Assembly: GCF_000612725.1 (NCBI RefSeq)
Contig: NZ_HG964451.1
Span: 1 to 64,000 of the forward strand
Source: Mycolicibacterium austroafricanum
GTDB taxonomy: Bacteria; Actinomycetota; Actinomycetes; Mycobacteriales; Mycobacteriaceae
Length of the DNA stretch: 64,000 bases
Reading direction: 5' to 3'
Part shown: positions 27,354 through 37,300 of the stretch, in pieces
Layout of the letters: every line of letters starts with the position of its first letter
Position numbering within the stretch: position 1 is the first letter of the stretch
Program-made: the position numbers and the translations under genes
The notes under the pieces: generated by a model
Told to the model about the DNA's origin: nothing
Databases searched by the model: none
What the model saw: the letters and a program-made list of their open reading frames with translations, nothing else

Positions 27354-28676
27354 GTGAGTGACATCAAGCGGGGTCGCGCAGCGCGCAACGCAAAGCTGGC
27401 GTCGCTGCCGGTCGGCATGGCGGGACGTGCCGCGCTCGGCTTCGGCAAACGTCTGACCGGTAAGTCGAAGGACGAGGTCAACGCCGAGCTGATGGACAAG
27501 GCGGCCCAACAGCTGTTCACCGTGCTCGGTGAACTCAAGGGCGGCGCGATGAAGGTCGGCCAGGCTCTGTCGGTGATGGAAGCCGCGATCCCCGAGCAGT
27601 ACGGCAAGCCGTACCGGGAGGCGCTGACCAAACTGCAGCGCGAGGCGCCGCCCCTGCCCGCGCCGAAGGTGCACCGGGTGCTCGATCAGCAGCTCGGCAC
27701 CAAGTGGCGGGAGCGGTTCGCGTCGTTCGACGACACGGCGGTGGCTTCGGCCAGCATCGGCCAGGTGCACAAGGCGGTGTGGTCCGACGGCCGGGAGGTC
27801 GCGGTCAAGATCCAGTACCCCGGCGCGGACGAGGCGCTGCGCGCGGACCTGAAGACCATGCAGCGCCTGGTCGGTGTGCTCAAGCAACTCTCCCCCGGTG
27901 CCGACGTGCAGGGTGTGGTCGACGAGTTGATCGAGCGCACCGAGATGGAACTCGACTACCGGCTGGAAGCCGACAACCAGCGCGCGTTCGCCAAGGCCTA
28001 CGCCGGTGACCCGCATTTCGTCGTGCCGCACGTCGTCGCCAGCGCGCCGAAGGTCGTCATCCAGGAGTGGATCGAGGGCATCCCGCTGTCGCACATCATC
28101 CGGGACGGGACTCAGGAGCAGCGCGACCTGATGGCCACCCGGCTCTTCGAGTTCTGCGACGACGCGCCGACCCGGCTGGAGATGGTGCACGGCGACGCGC
28201 ACCCCGGCAACTTCATGCTGATGCCCGACGACAAGATGGGCGTCATCGACTTCGGCGCGGTCGCGCCGATGCCGGGCGGCTGGCCCGTCGAACTGGGCCA
28301 GATCCTGCGGTACGCGGTCGACAAGAACTACGAGAAGCTGCTGCCCACGATGGAGAAGGCCGGCTTCATCCAGAAGGGCCAGAGACCGTCCACCCGCGAG
28401 ATCGACGACATGCTCAAGCAGTACGTCGAACCGCTGGAGGTTCCCGTCTTCCACTACACCCGCCGGTGGCTGCAGAAGATGACGGCGATCGAGCTGGACA
28501 AGGCCGCAGGCCAGATCAAGGCGGCCCGGCAGATGGACATCCCGCCGAAGCTGGCGATCCCGATGCGGGTGATCGCGTCGATCGTCGCGATCTCCTGCCA
28601 ACTCGACGCGCACGTCGACACGCGACGCATCGCCATGGAGAAGGTGCCCGGATTCGCCGACCCCGACGCCGTCTAG
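27354..28676 (+). CDS. ABC1/AarF-UbiB family atypical kinase
   Basis: A 440-residue protein of the ADCK/UbiB family (Rv3197 type). Family signatures are the KxGQ motif (GGAMKVGQALSVMEA), ASIGQVHKAVWSDGREVAVKIQYPG with the ATP-site lysine, ELDYRLEADNQRAF, catalytic HGDAHPGNFML and VIDFGAVAPM. Members are ATPases or kinases tied to lipid or quinone metabolism. In M. tuberculosis the gene next to whiB7 is in the WhiB7 resistance regulon, as I recall. GTG 27354 matches homologue starts; GTG 27339 has a better-placed AGGAG (27330-27334), so the start is uncertain. It is convergent with whiB7. Confidence 0.87.
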   Translation: MSDIKRGRAARNAKLASLPVGMAGRAALGFGKRLTGKSKDEVNAELMDKAAQQLFTVLGELKGGAMKVGQALSVMEAAIPEQYGKPYREALTKLQREAPPLPAPKVHRVLDQQLGTKWRERFASFDDTAVASASIGQVHKAVWSDGREVAVKIQYPGADEALRADLKTMQRLVGVLKQLSPGADVQGVVDELIERTEMELDYRLEADNQRAFAKAYAGDPHFVVPHVVASAPKVVIQEWIEGIPLSHIIRDGTQEQRDLMATRLFEFCDDAPTRLEMVHGDAHPGNFMLMPDDKMGVIDFGAVAPMPGGWPVELGQILRYAVDKNYEKLLPTMEKAGFIQKGQRPSTREIDDMLKQYVEPLEVPVFHYTRRWLQKMTAIELDKAAGQIKAARQMDIPPKLAIPMRVIASIVAISCQLDAHVDTRRIAMEKVPGFADPDAV

Positions 28677-28695
28677 CGCCGGGGCCGGCTGAATC

Positions 28696-28971
28696 TCACG
28701 CGGCGACAGGCTCTTTCGCGTCCTTACGCGGACGGCCCCTGGGCCGCTTGCGGGCGATGACCGATCCCCGCTCCAAGATCTCGCCGCCCCAGACGCCCCA
28801 CGGCTCCTGGCGCTGCAGCGCAGCGTTCAGGCATTCCCGCCGGAGCGGGCAGTCGGCGCACAGCGCCTTGGCGCGTTCCAGATCCCGCGGGTCTTCGGCG
28901 AACCACAGATCTGGGTCCTCGACATGACACGGCACCTCAAGCTTCGTCTTCTCGCAAGTCGGCGAAGACAT
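28696..28971 (-). CDS. whiB7: WhiB7, redox-sensing antibiotic-resistance transcription factor
   Basis: A 91-residue Wbl protein. The four iron-sulfur cysteines are at 15, 38, 41 and 47 (CADCPLRREC), followed by the turn GVWGG at about 58-62. The AT-hook RGRPRK near residue 78 is the mark of WhiB7. It binds AT-rich DNA beside the -35 element together with SigA and turns on intrinsic resistance genes when translation is inhibited. It is preceded by a leader of about 360 bases with its own upstream ORF and attenuator, and by a promoter that carries the WhiB7 binding site itself, so it is autoregulated. Confidence 0.96.
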   Translation of the reverse strand: MSSPTCEKTKLEVPCHVEDPDLWFAEDPRDLERAKALCADCPLRRECLNAALQRQEPWGVWGGEILERGSVIARKRPRGRPRKDAKEPVAA

Positions 28972-29051
28972 GTCCGGTCCTCTTCTTCCTGGTCGTTGGT
29001 GTTCGGATTTCTGTGAACTCTTTTCGAGGGATCTGCGACCAGGTCTTCGGG

Positions 29052-29093
29052 AAAGACAAAGGCCACGGATCCGGTGATTGCGGGTCCGTGGCC
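29052..29093 (-). terminator. intrinsic attenuator in the whiB7 leader
   Basis: On the minus strand GGCCACGGA pairs with TCCGTGGCC (plus coordinates 29061-29093) with partly paired inner bases, and is followed directly by TTTGTCTTT (29052-29060). This is a strong Rho-independent terminator placed between the upstream ORF (stop at 29116) and whiB7 (start 28971). It would stop transcription unless ribosome stalling on the ORF lets an alternative structure form. Confidence 0.85.
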
Positions 29094-29115
29094 TGGGAGG
29101 CGGTTCGGGGTTTAC

Positions 29116-29292
29116 CTAGAGGTGACCCCTCACGGACGCGGCAATCGTGCCGGCGGCGGCGGCGCGCTTACGCGGCGCAGCAGCGGCGGCGGCGGCGGGA
29201 ATGGGATGCGCGGGATGCGCCCAGAACTGGGCGTCGAGGGTCCGCGACATGCCGGCAGCTACGCCGAAGAATTCGAAATCGTTGCTGTTCAT
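29116..29292 (-). CDS. whiB7 upstream ORF (regulatory leader peptide)
   Basis: A 58-codon reading frame, MNSNDFEFFGVAAGMSRTLD at the N-terminus, starting at ATG 29292 behind a very strong AAAGGAGGG ribosome binding site. The peptide contains a run of seven alanines (PAAAAAAAP) and a basic Ala-rich end. whiB7 leaders in mycobacteria are known to carry such an ORF whose translation state senses ribosome inhibitors. Its stop lies 23 bases before the attenuator hairpin, which fits a translation-coupled attenuation mechanism. Confidence 0.8.
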   Translation of the reverse strand: MNSNDFEFFGVAAGMSRTLDAQFWAHPAHPIPAAAAAAAPRKRAAAAGTIAASVRGHL

Positions 29293-29338
29293 GGTCGGGC
29301 ACCCTCCTTTCGCACATGGCCGTCGTCTGTGTGTTTCG

Positions 29339-29377
29339 AGGCTAAACGCTAGCAGCAAAACCGCACAACACATTTTT
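29339..29377 (-). promoter_or_regulatory. whiB7 promoter with WhiB7-binding AT-rich element
   Basis: On the minus strand: AAAAAT (29377-29372), three bases, -35 TTGTGC (29368-29363), an 18-base spacer, and -10 TAGCCT (29344-29339). An AT-rich tract exactly three bases upstream of a TTGNNN -35 is the rule described for WhiB7-dependent promoters, so this promoter is expected to be activated by WhiB7 with SigA. Transcription would begin near 29332, giving a leader of about 360 bases. Confidence 0.8.
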
Positions 29378-29400
29378 GACCAGCGATTTTGGCGCGATCT

Positions 29401-31521
29401 TTACGATTTTTGGCGGCCTTTGACCAGTGCGAGCACGTCGGGGCCGAACTGTTCGAGCTTGCGGGCGCCGATTCCGGGGATCGCCACGAGCGCCGCGTCG
29501 TCGGACGGCAGCGATTCGGCGATCGCGATCAGCGTGTTGTCGGTGAACACCACATAGGCCGGCACGTTCATCTCTTTGGCGATCCGCAGCCGCCAGTCCT
29601 TGAGGTCGGCGAGAAGTTGCTCGTCGATGTCGGACGGGCAGGTTTCGCAGCGGCGCAACATGATGGCCGGCGGCGAGGTGAGCGCCGCGTTGCACACCCG
29701 GCAGCGCGGGGCCGGCCCGCGCGGCTTGCGGGGCTTGCTGGGGCCGTCGTCGCGCTGGGACTGCGGCGCGATGCCGTTGAGGAACCGCGACGGACGGCGA
29801 CCCTGCCTGCCGCCCGGCTTGCGGGCCAGCGCCCAACTCAACGTCAAATGCACGCGCGCCCTGGTGACGCCGACATAGAGCAGCCGACGTTCCTCCTCGA
29901 CCGGTTCACTGTCGGGGCCATGGGCAAGCGCATGCGAGATCGGCAGTGTGCCGTCGGCGAGCCCGACGAGGAACACCGCATCCCACTCCAGGCCCTTCGC
30001 GGCGTGCAGCGACGCCAGCGTGACGCCCTGCACGACGGGTGGGTGCCGGGAATCGGCGCGCTGCCGCAACTCGGCGAGCAGGCCGTGCAGGTCCAGCTGC
30101 GGGCGCTGCGCCACCTCGTCGTCGACCAGCTCGGCGAGCGCGACCAGCGCCTCCCAGCGATCCCTGGCCTGCGCGCCCGGCGGCGGCTCGGCGGTCAGGC
30201 CGAGGGGTTCGAGCGCCGCGCGCACGAACTCCGGCAGCGAATCTGCCGTGTCCTGCAGGCCGCGCTCGGCGAGCCGCTGCAACGCCAGCAGCGCCTGCCG
30301 GATCTCCTGACGGCTGAAGAACCCTTCACCGCCGCGGACCTGGAAGGCGATGCCGGCCTCGGTGAGCGCCTCCTCGTAGACCTCCGATTGGGCGTTGATG
30401 CGGTAGAGCACCGCGATTTCCGAAGCGGCGGTTCCGGATTCGACGAGCTTGGCGATGCTGCGGGCGACGGCCGTGGCCTCGGCGACCTCGTCGGGGTACT
30501 CCTTGAACACCGGGTCGGGTCCCGGCGGGCGTTGACCGACCAGGTGCAGCCTGCTGCCCGCCATGCGGCCGCGCGCGGCGGCGATGACGCGGTTGGCCAG
30601 CGACACCACCTGCGGGGTGGAGCGGTAGTCGCGTTCCAGCCGGACCACCGCGGCGTCGGGGAAGCGACGCGAGAAGTCGAGCAGGTAGCGCGGCGAGGCG
30701 CCGGTGAACGAGTAGATGGTCTGGTTCGCGTCGCCGACGACGGTCAGGTCGTCGCGGCCGCCGAGCCAGGCGTCGAGCACCCGCTGCTGCAGCGGGGTGA
30801 CGTCCTGGTACTCGTCGACCACGAAGCAGCGGTACCGGTCCCGGAACTCCTGGGCCACCGCGGGGTCGTTCTCGATCGCGGCGGCGGTGTGCAGCAGCAG
30901 GTCGTCAAAGTCTAGAAGCATGACATCGTTACGGCGGGACTTGAGCGACTCGTAGTTGCCGTAGACGGCGGCGACCTTGGCGGCGTCGAACGGGATGTCG
31001 CGGCCGACGTCGGCGACGGCCTGCGGATAGCCCTCAGGCGTGATCAAAGACGCCTTGGCCCATTCGATTTCACCGGCGAGGTCGCGGACGTTGTCGGTGC
31101 CGGTGGGCAGCCCGGCCCGGTTGGCGGCCTGCGCGACGACGGCGAACTTGCTGTCCATCAGCTGCCAGTCGGTGGTGCCGACGACCCTCGGCCAGAAGTA
31201 CGACAGCTGGCGCCGCGCGGCGGCGTGGAACGTCTGCGCCTGCACCGCCGCAGTGGACGCCCCTGCCTCGTCGCCGCCGAGTGCGCGCAACCGGCCCCGC
31301 ATCTCACCCGCCGCGCGCTGGGTGAAGGTGACCGCCAGCACCTGTCCTGGGGCGACGTGCCCGGCCGTCACCAGATGGGCGATGCGGCGGGTGATTGTGC
31401 GCGTCTTGCCGGTACCGGCGCCGGCGAGCACGCAGACCGGGCCGCGGGGTGCGAGCACAGCCTCACGCTGTTCGTCGTCGAGGTCACCGAGCAGCCGGTC
31501 GCGGGAGGCCGTCGGGGACAT
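29401..31521 (-). CDS. uvrD2: ATP-dependent DNA helicase UvrD2
   Basis: About 706 residues, an SF1A 3'-5' helicase. Motifs: Walker [35 protein letters not shown] (motif II), [21 protein letters not shown] (motif III), [20 protein letters not shown] and [15 protein letters not shown] (motifs V and VI). UvrD2-specific C-terminal parts are a tetracysteine zinc module (CRVCNAAL and CETC) and an HRDC domain ([20 protein letters not shown]). In mycobacteria UvrD2 is essential, unlike UvrD1. The start is uncertain: ATG 31521 is used, with 31530 and 31533 as alternatives. It is divergent from mrx1. Confidence 0.94.
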   Translation of the reverse strand: MSPTASRDRLLGDLDDEQREAVLAPRGPVCVLAGAGTGKTRTITRRIAHLVTAGHVAPGQVLAVTFTQRAAGEMRGRLRALGGDEAGASTAAVQAQTFHAAARRQLSYFWPRVVGTTDWQLMDSKFAVVAQAANRAGLPTGTDNVRDLAGEIEWAKASLITPEGYPQAVADVGRDIPFDAAKVAAVYGNYESLKSRRNDVMLLDFDDLLLHTAAAIENDPAVAQEFRDRYRCFVVDEYQDVTPLQQRVLDAWLGGRDDLTVVGDANQTIYSFTGASPRYLLDFSRRFPDAAVVRLERDYRSTPQVVSLANRVIAAARGRMAGSRLHLVGQRPPGPDPVFKEYPDEVAEATAVARSIAKLVESGTAASEIAVLYRINAQSEVYEEALTEAGIAFQVRGGEGFFSRQEIRQALLALQRLAERGLQDTADSLPEFVRAALEPLGLTAEPPPGAQARDRWEALVALAELVDDEVAQRPQLDLHGLLAELRQRADSRHPPVVQGVTLASLHAAKGLEWDAVFLVGLADGTLPISHALAHGPDSEPVEEERRLLYVGVTRARVHLTLSWALARKPGGRQGRRPSRFLNGIAPQSQRDDGPSKPRKPRGPAPRCRVCNAALTSPPAIMLRRCETCPSDIDEQLLADLKDWRLRIAKEMNVPAYVVFTDNTLIAIAESLPSDDAALVAIPGIGARKLEQFGPDVLALVKGRQKS

Positions 31522-31604
31522 GGCCTCCATCATGTCAGCGCGGCCCGACAAGCGCGGGCCTCGGGGCCGGGCTTGGACGGCGCGTCGACTACGTTGAAGG
31601 GCTT

Positions 31605-31856
31605 ATGAGCGCTGACGAGGCCACCTTGACGATGTACACCACGACGTGGTGCGGCTACTGCACTCGCCTCAAGATGGCACTGAAGTCCGAGGGTATCCGC
31701 TGGAACGAGGTCGACATCGAGGCCGAGCCGGCCGCCGCGGAGTTCGTCGGATCGGTGAACGGCGGGAACCACGTCGTGCCCACGGTGAAGTTCGCCGACG
31801 GCTCCACGCTGACCAACCCGAGCATCAAGCAGGTCAAGGCCAAGCTGGCCGGTTGA
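31605..31856 (+). CDS. mrx1: mycoredoxin Mrx1, mycothiol-dependent oxidoreductase
   Basis: An 83-residue glutaredoxin-like protein. Its active site is CGYC at residues 16-19, with the cis-proline in HVVPTVKFADG and the C-terminal helix NPSIKQVKAKL. Mycoredoxin-1 reduces mycothiolated proteins using mycothiol, the actinobacterial substitute for glutathione. The start at ATG 31605 follows GAAGGG. It is divergent from uvrD2 and convergent with nudC, with a 60-bp dyad repeat at its 3' side. Confidence 0.93.
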   Translation: MSADEATLTMYTTTWCGYCTRLKMALKSEGIRWNEVDIEAEPAAAEFVGSVNGGNHVVPTVKFADGSTLTNPSIKQVKAKLAG

Positions 31857-31860
31857 TCCG

Positions 31861-31920
31861 GCGAGCAGACACAAAATCGCACGCGCTCGGTCGAATTCGT
31901 GCGAGTTGGTGTCTGCTCGC
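31861..31920. repeat. 60-bp dyad repeat, family B
   Basis: GCGAGCAGACAC at 31861-31872 is the perfect complement of GTGTCTGCTCGC at 31909-31920. Inside, AAAATCGCACG is opposed by CGTGCGAGTT, so almost the whole unit can fold into one hairpin around a GAATTC-containing centre. It lies between the convergent mrx1 and nudC genes, four bases past the mrx1 stop, and could act as a bidirectional terminator or a REP-like element. Confidence 0.8.
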
Positions 31921-31927
31921 GGACGAG

Positions 31928-32854
31928 TCAGTCCCGCTCCACCCAGGATTCGATGATCTCCCGCGCGATCGAGATCGACCCGGGCAGCAGCAGCCGGGAC
32001 GTGCCGCCGGAACCCCAATCGCCCTGCGCGAGCGCCTCGCGGATCTCGGCGCGGGTGAACCACGCCGCCTCGGCGATCTCGCCGTCGTTGAAGGCGAACG
32101 GCTGCTCGGGGTCGCCGATGGCGTGGAAACCGACCATCAGCGACCGCGGGAACGGCCACGGCTGGGAGCCGAGGTACTCGACGTCGGTGACGGTCAGCCC
32201 GATCTCCTCGGCGATCTCGCGGACCACGCAGGACTCGAAGGACTCCCCCGCCTCGACGAAGCCGGCCAGGATCGAGAACAGCCGCGGCGGCCACGCCGTC
32301 TGACGGGCCAGCACAGCGCGGTCGTGGCCGTCGTGCACCAGGCAGATGACCGCGGGGTCGATCCTCGGGAACTCCTCGTGGCCGGTGACCGGGTTGATCC
32401 GCGCCCAGCCGCTCTTGACCGGCCTGGTCGGCGCCCCGTCGACGGGGCTGAACCGGGCGTGGTCGTGCCAGTTCAGCAGCGCGGTCGCGGTGGCGACCAG
32501 CTGGGCGCTGACGTCGTCGAAGACGTCGCCGGTGCGGCGCAGATCGAGCACCTCGGTCGCGGCGTCGGGATCCTCCGGGGGCTCGAGCTCGGAGCGCACC
32601 GCCCACACGTGGCGGCCGTCGTCGAGCCTGCCGAGGAACACGGCGTCCTCCGGAGGTGCGGCCCCGGCCGAGGAGGCGCTGTTCAGCACGGCGCGGCCAC
32701 CGGAGATCAGCACCTGGTTACGACGGTCCACCCGCAGCAGCAGGGCGTCGGGCCAGCCCGCGACGGCGGCGTCGATGTCGGTGCGCAACGTGTCGGCCCG
32801 GTCGGCCCCCACCCGGGACAGCAGCGGAACGTTGCGTAGCCGGAAGGCCGTCAC
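31928..32854 (-). CDS. nudC: NADH pyrophosphatase NudC
   Basis: A 308-residue Nudix hydrolase that cleaves NAD(H) to nicotinamide mononucleotide and AMP, and can act on NAD-capped RNA. The Nudix box reads GFVEAGESFESCVVREIAEEIG, and just after it SQPWPFPRS is the sequence signature of NADH pyrophosphatases. The N-terminal half lacks the four-Cys zinc ribbon of the E. coli enzyme, as is usual in mycobacteria. GTG 32854 overlaps the stop of the K+ channel gene by four bases (GTGA), so the two are translationally coupled. In mycobacteria NudC affects isoniazid and ethionamide response by destroying the NAD adducts, from recall. Confidence 0.93.
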   Translation of the reverse strand: MTAFRLRNVPLLSRVGADRADTLRTDIDAAVAGWPDALLLRVDRRNQVLISGGRAVLNSASSAGAAPPEDAVFLGRLDDGRHVWAVRSELEPPEDPDAATEVLDLRRTGDVFDDVSAQLVATATALLNWHDHARFSPVDGAPTRPVKSGWARINPVTGHEEFPRIDPAVICLVHDGHDRAVLARQTAWPPRLFSILAGFVEAGESFESCVVREIAEEIGLTVTDVEYLGSQPWPFPRSLMVGFHAIGDPEQPFAFNDGEIAEAAWFTRAEIREALAQGDWGSGGTSRLLLPGSISIAREIIESWVERD

Positions 32855-33930
32855 CGCTCCTCGTCCGCGGAACGGATGTACAACAGCCGATCGCCCAGCT
32901 CGAGTGCGTCGACCTCGGGTTCGTCGACCCGGATCAGCTTGTTGTCGCGCACCACGCCCAACACGATGTCGGTCTGATGCCGCGGCGAGCTGCCGGCCTC
33001 CTTCGGGCTGACCTCGCGTTCGGCGATCGCGAAGCCGCGGTCCGGGGTGAGCAGGTCCTCCATCATCTCCACGACGCTCGGCGTCTGCACCGCTATGCCG
33101 AGCAGCCGTCCCGCGGTCTCGGACGTCACGACGGTCGAGTCCGCGCCGGACTGCTCGAGCAGGTGCTGATTCTCGGCCTCGCGCACGGCCGCGATGATCT
33201 TGGCGTTCGGGGCGAGCTCGCGTGCGGTCAGCGTGACCAGCACCGCGGTGTCGTCGCGGTTGGTGGCGACGATGATCGATTTCGCATGCTGGGCGCCGGC
33301 CAGGCGCAGCACTTCGGAGTCGGTGGCGCTGCCCCGGACGGTGACCAGGCCGGCGCTCTTGGCCCGTTCCAGGGCTGCGGCGTCCTCGTCGACCACGACG
33401 ATGTCGGCGGGAGCGACCTCGTCGCCGACCATCGCCGCGGCGGCGGTGCGGCCCTTGGTGCCGTAGCCGACGATGATGATGTGGTTACGCAATCTGCTCC
33501 TCCAGCGCTGGATTTGATAGACCTGCCGCGACTGCGTGGTGAGGGTCTCGACGGTGGTACCGATCAGAACGATCAGGAACGCCACCCGCAGCGGCGTGAT
33601 CACCAGGACGTTGACGAGGCGCGCTGTCGGTGTGATCGGGGTGATGTCGCCGTAGCCGGTGGTCGACAACGACACCGTGGCGTAGTACAGGCAGTCCAGG
33701 AAAGACAGCTGGTTCTCCTGGCTGTCCCGGTAGCCGTCGCGGTCCATGTAGACGATCAGGACCGCGGCGAACAACGCCGCCAGCGCGTAGATGACCCGGA
33801 CGGTGATGCGACGGGCGGGGCTGACCGTCTCGGTCGGAATCTGCACACGGTCGGTGAGCGAATGGACCGGCATCTCCGCCAGTGACTGGTCGAACCGACT
33901 CAGCCGTCGGCGCAGGCGTCCTTCAGCCAC
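32851..33930 (-). CDS. two-TM potassium channel with RCK/TrkA domains
   Basis: A 359-residue channel subunit. TM1 is at about residues 41-62 (VIYALAALFAAVLIVYM), then the selectivity filter TTGYGDITP and TM2 (LVNVLVITPLRVAFLIVLIG). The cytoplasmic part starts with HIIIVGYGTKGRTAAAAM, a Rossmann RCK (TrkA-N) domain, followed by a TrkA-C domain ending in LGDRLLYIRS. It should assemble as a tetramer gated by a nucleotide or ion ligand. It is the first gene of a pair with nudC; an NAD(H)-related link is possible but unproven. Confidence 0.92.
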   Translation of the reverse strand: MAEGRLRRRLSRFDQSLAEMPVHSLTDRVQIPTETVSPARRITVRVIYALAALFAAVLIVYMDRDGYRDSQENQLSFLDCLYYATVSLSTTGYGDITPITPTARLVNVLVITPLRVAFLIVLIGTTVETLTTQSRQVYQIQRWRSRLRNHIIIVGYGTKGRTAAAAMVGDEVAPADIVVVDEDAAALERAKSAGLVTVRGSATDSEVLRLAGAQHAKSIIVATNRDDTAVLVTLTARELAPNAKIIAAVREAENQHLLEQSGADSTVVTSETAGRLLGIAVQTPSVVEMMEDLLTPDRGFAIAEREVSPKEAGSSPRHQTDIVLGVVRDNKLIRVDEPEVDALELGDRLLYIRSADEER

Positions 33931-33976
33931 GATGGTCGGTCAGGGAGTGAGGCAGCCGCACCAGCACAATGTAATC

Positions 33977-34381
33977 ATGACCACGTCCCAGACCGCACTG
34001 CAGCAGATCCCCAAGTCCTCCCGCGGCGCCAGAATGGGCGCCTGGCTGGTCGGGATGGGCATCCTGCATTTCGCCGCCCCCAAGCCGTTCGACAGCATCG
34101 TCCCCGAGGAGCTGCCGGGGACCCAGCGCTTCTACACCTACGCCTCCGGCGTCGCCGAGATCGGTGTCGGCGCCCTGCTGCTGGCACCCAGGACCCGCAG
34201 GGCGGGCGCACTGTCGGCCATCGCGCTGTTCGTGGGGGTGTTTCCCGGCAATGTGAACATGGTGCGGCTGTGGTTCAACGATCCGACCAAGTCACTGCCC
34301 ATGCGCGTCGCCGCGGTCGCCCGGCTGCCGCTGCAGGTCCCGATGATCATGCAGGCCTGGAAGGTCTACCGGGAAAGCTGA
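33977..34381 (+). CDS. DoxX-like small membrane protein
   Basis: A 134-residue protein with about four hydrophobic segments (GARMGAWLVGMGILHF, SGVAEIGVGALLLAP, AGALSAIALFVGVFPGNVNMV, LPLQVPMIMQAW). The FAAPKPFDSIVPEELPG and GVFPGNVNM segments are typical of the DoxX/DoxD-like family found in actinobacteria. The start is ATG 33977. It is convergent with adnB, with only three bases between stops. Function is unknown. Confidence 0.78.
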   Translation: MTTSQTALQQIPKSSRGARMGAWLVGMGILHFAAPKPFDSIVPEELPGTQRFYTYASGVAEIGVGALLLAPRTRRAGALSAIALFVGVFPGNVNMVRLWFNDPTKSLPMRVAAVARLPLQVPMIMQAWKVYRES

Positions 34382-34384
34382 CGC

Positions 34385-37300
34385 TCAGGCGGCGGGCGGG
34401 TCGGCCAGCAGCGCGGCCAGGTCGTCGGCATCGGGCAGCCCGTCGGGCACGACCGTGCGCCCCGACCGAACGTAGTGGAAGGCAGCACGCACCGACGACA
34501 CGGGGCAGTCGTGCAGCCGCGCCCACGCCAGGCGATACACCGCAAGCTGAACAGCGTTGTGCTGCAACTCTTCTTCGGTTGCCGGCGGCTCGCCGGTCTT
34601 CCAGTCCACCACCATGACCCCGTCGCCGTCGGCGAACACGGCGTCGATGCGGCCGCGTACCACCCGCCCCGCGATCATCATGTCGAACGGCACCTCGACA
34701 TCGATCGGGGTGCGGGCGGCCCACGGGGACAGCGCGAACGCGGCCTGCAATTCCTCCAGCTCGCCTCGGTCCTGCCGGTCGGCGTCGACGGCCCCCGGTA
34801 GGTCATCGAGATCGAACAGCTTCTCCGCCTGGAAGTACCGCTGCACCCATTCGTGAAATGCCGTGCCCAGCAACGCCTGTGCATCGGGGCGCCGGGGTAG
34901 CCGCCGCTGCAGCCGCTGTGCGACCGCCTCGGGATCACGGCCGAGTTCGACCATCGCACTGACCGACAGTTGCAGGGGCAGCGGCGGCACGGGTCGCTGC
35001 GCCGCCAGTTCCCGTTCGGCCAGCAGCGCGTCGACATCGGCGGTCCAGCCGTGCACGTCGGGCTGTGGACCGGCCCCGCCGGCGGTGGACATCGCAGTGG
35101 TCACCAGCCGTGCCCCATGGTCGGTGTGTGCGCGGCGGCCCGCCAACGGGTCCTCGGGCCACACGGCCTCGACGACGCGGTCACGCAGCGGGTTCGGTTC
35201 CCCGTCGGCGGGCGCGTCAGCCCAGACGTCGACGGCACCGCAGGGCGAGCCCGACTGCACCGACGCGTCGATGACGTCCTTGAGCTCGCACAGGAACGTC
35301 GACGGCCCCCTCGGCTTCGACTCGGTGGCACCCCAGTGGTGGCCCGACACCAACAAGGTGTGCTCGGCGCGGGTGATCGCCACATACAGCAGCCGGCGCT
35401 CTTCGTCGGTGCGCCGCTGTTCCAGGCTGCGTTTGTGGTCGTAGATCTTGTCGGACAGCCCTTTTCGGTCGCTGACATCGGACGTGTCGAGCACCGGAAC
35501 CCCATGCTCGGACACCGTCGCGCAGTCGCCGCGCAGCAGTGGCGGCAGGTCGGCAGCGTCGGTGAGCCAGGTGCGTGGGGACGCGGTGGACGGGAACACC
35601 CGCCCGGACAGGTGCGGCACGGCGACGATCTGCCACTCCAGGCCCTTGGCGGCGTGCACGGTCAGGATCTGCACACGGTCGGCGGACACGGTCACCTCGG
35701 CCGGCGCCAGACCGTTCTCCACTTGCTCCGCGATGTCGAGGTAGCCGAGCAGCGCCGAAACGGTCGCCCCGCCACGGGCCGCGAAGTCCGCGACGACGTC
35801 CCCGAACGCGTCGAGATGCTCGGTGCCCGACCATCCCGCCGAGACCGGTTGCGCCGCACGCACTTCGGTGTCGATCCCCAGGACGCGACGCACCTCGGCG
35901 AGCAGGTCCGGCAGTGGGCTCTGCAGGTGCGCCCGCAGCCCGGTCAGCTCCCGGCCCAGCGCGACGATCCTGGCGTGCCCCGCCTCGGAGTACGCCGTGG
36001 CGGGCCCGGGGTCGCAGATCGCGTCGGCCAGGCAGGCGGCGTCGGCGTCGGGCCCCAGCTGCGCGACGATCCCCGCGGTCGCCGACTCCCCGTCCGAGGA
36101 GGCGCCCGGCTCGACCAGCGCGACCGCACGCCGCCACAACGCCGCCACGTCGCGCGCGCCCAGGCGCCACCGCGGCCCGGTGAGCACCCGCACCGCGGCG
36201 GCGCCTGCGGTCGGGTCGGCCGCCAGCCTCAGCATCGCGACCACATCGGCGACCTCAGGGACGGCCAGCAGGCCCGCCAGGCCGACCACCTCCACCGCCA
36301 CGCCCCGGCGGGTCAGCGCGTCGGCCATCGGGGCGGCGTCGGCGTTGCGGCGCACCAGGACCGCGGCCGTCGGCGCCGCCCCGTCGGCCTCGATGCCGGC
36401 GTGCCACCGGCGCGCGATCTGGTCGGCGACCCAGTCGCGTTCACGTTCGACGTCGGACAGCAACGCGCACCGCACCGACCCCGGCTCGGCGCCTGGACGG
36501 GGTTGCAGCGCGCGCACGGCCACCGAGCGCCGGCGGGCATCCACCGACACCTCGTTGGCCAGGTGCAGCACCTCGGGCGGATTGCGCCAACTGGTGCGCA
36601 GTTCCAGCGTCGGCGCCGGGGTGCCATCCGAGAGCGGGAAATCGGTGGTGAAGCGCGGCAGGTTGGTCGCCGAGGCGCCCCGCCAGCCGTAGATGGACTG
36701 GATCGGGTCGCCGACGGCGGTCAGGGCGAGCCCGTCGTCGGCGCCGCCACCGAACAGCGAGGACAGCGCCACCCGCTGGGCGTGCCCGGTGTCCTGGTAC
36801 TCGTCGAGCAGCACCACGCGGTAGCGCTGCCGCAGCTGCGCACCGACCTGCGGGAACTGGGCGGCCAGCCGGGCGGCCGAAGCCATCTGCATACCGAAGT
36901 CCATGACCCGTTCCTCGCGCATCCGCCGGTGCAGCGCATCGACGAGCGGCACGAGCATGGTGCGCTCGGTCTGGGTGGCCAGCATGCGCAGCAGCCACTG
37001 GCTGGGCCCGCGGTCACGCTGGTATCTGCCTGCGGGCAGGTTCAGCACGAGCCGCTCGAGTTCGACGTGGGTGTCGCGCAGCGCGGCGGTGTCGACGAGG
37101 TGTTCGGACAGCTGGCCGGCCAGCCGCAGCACCATGTCGGTGATCGACGCCGGCGACTTCTCGGTGTCCAGCGCCGCGGGGTGTGCGCACACCACCCGGA
37201 AGGCCAACTGCCACAACTCTGTTTCGCCGAGCAGTCGGGTGTCTGGCTCAACCGGCAACAACAGGCCGAACTCGCGCAGCAGATTGCCGGCGAAGGCGTG

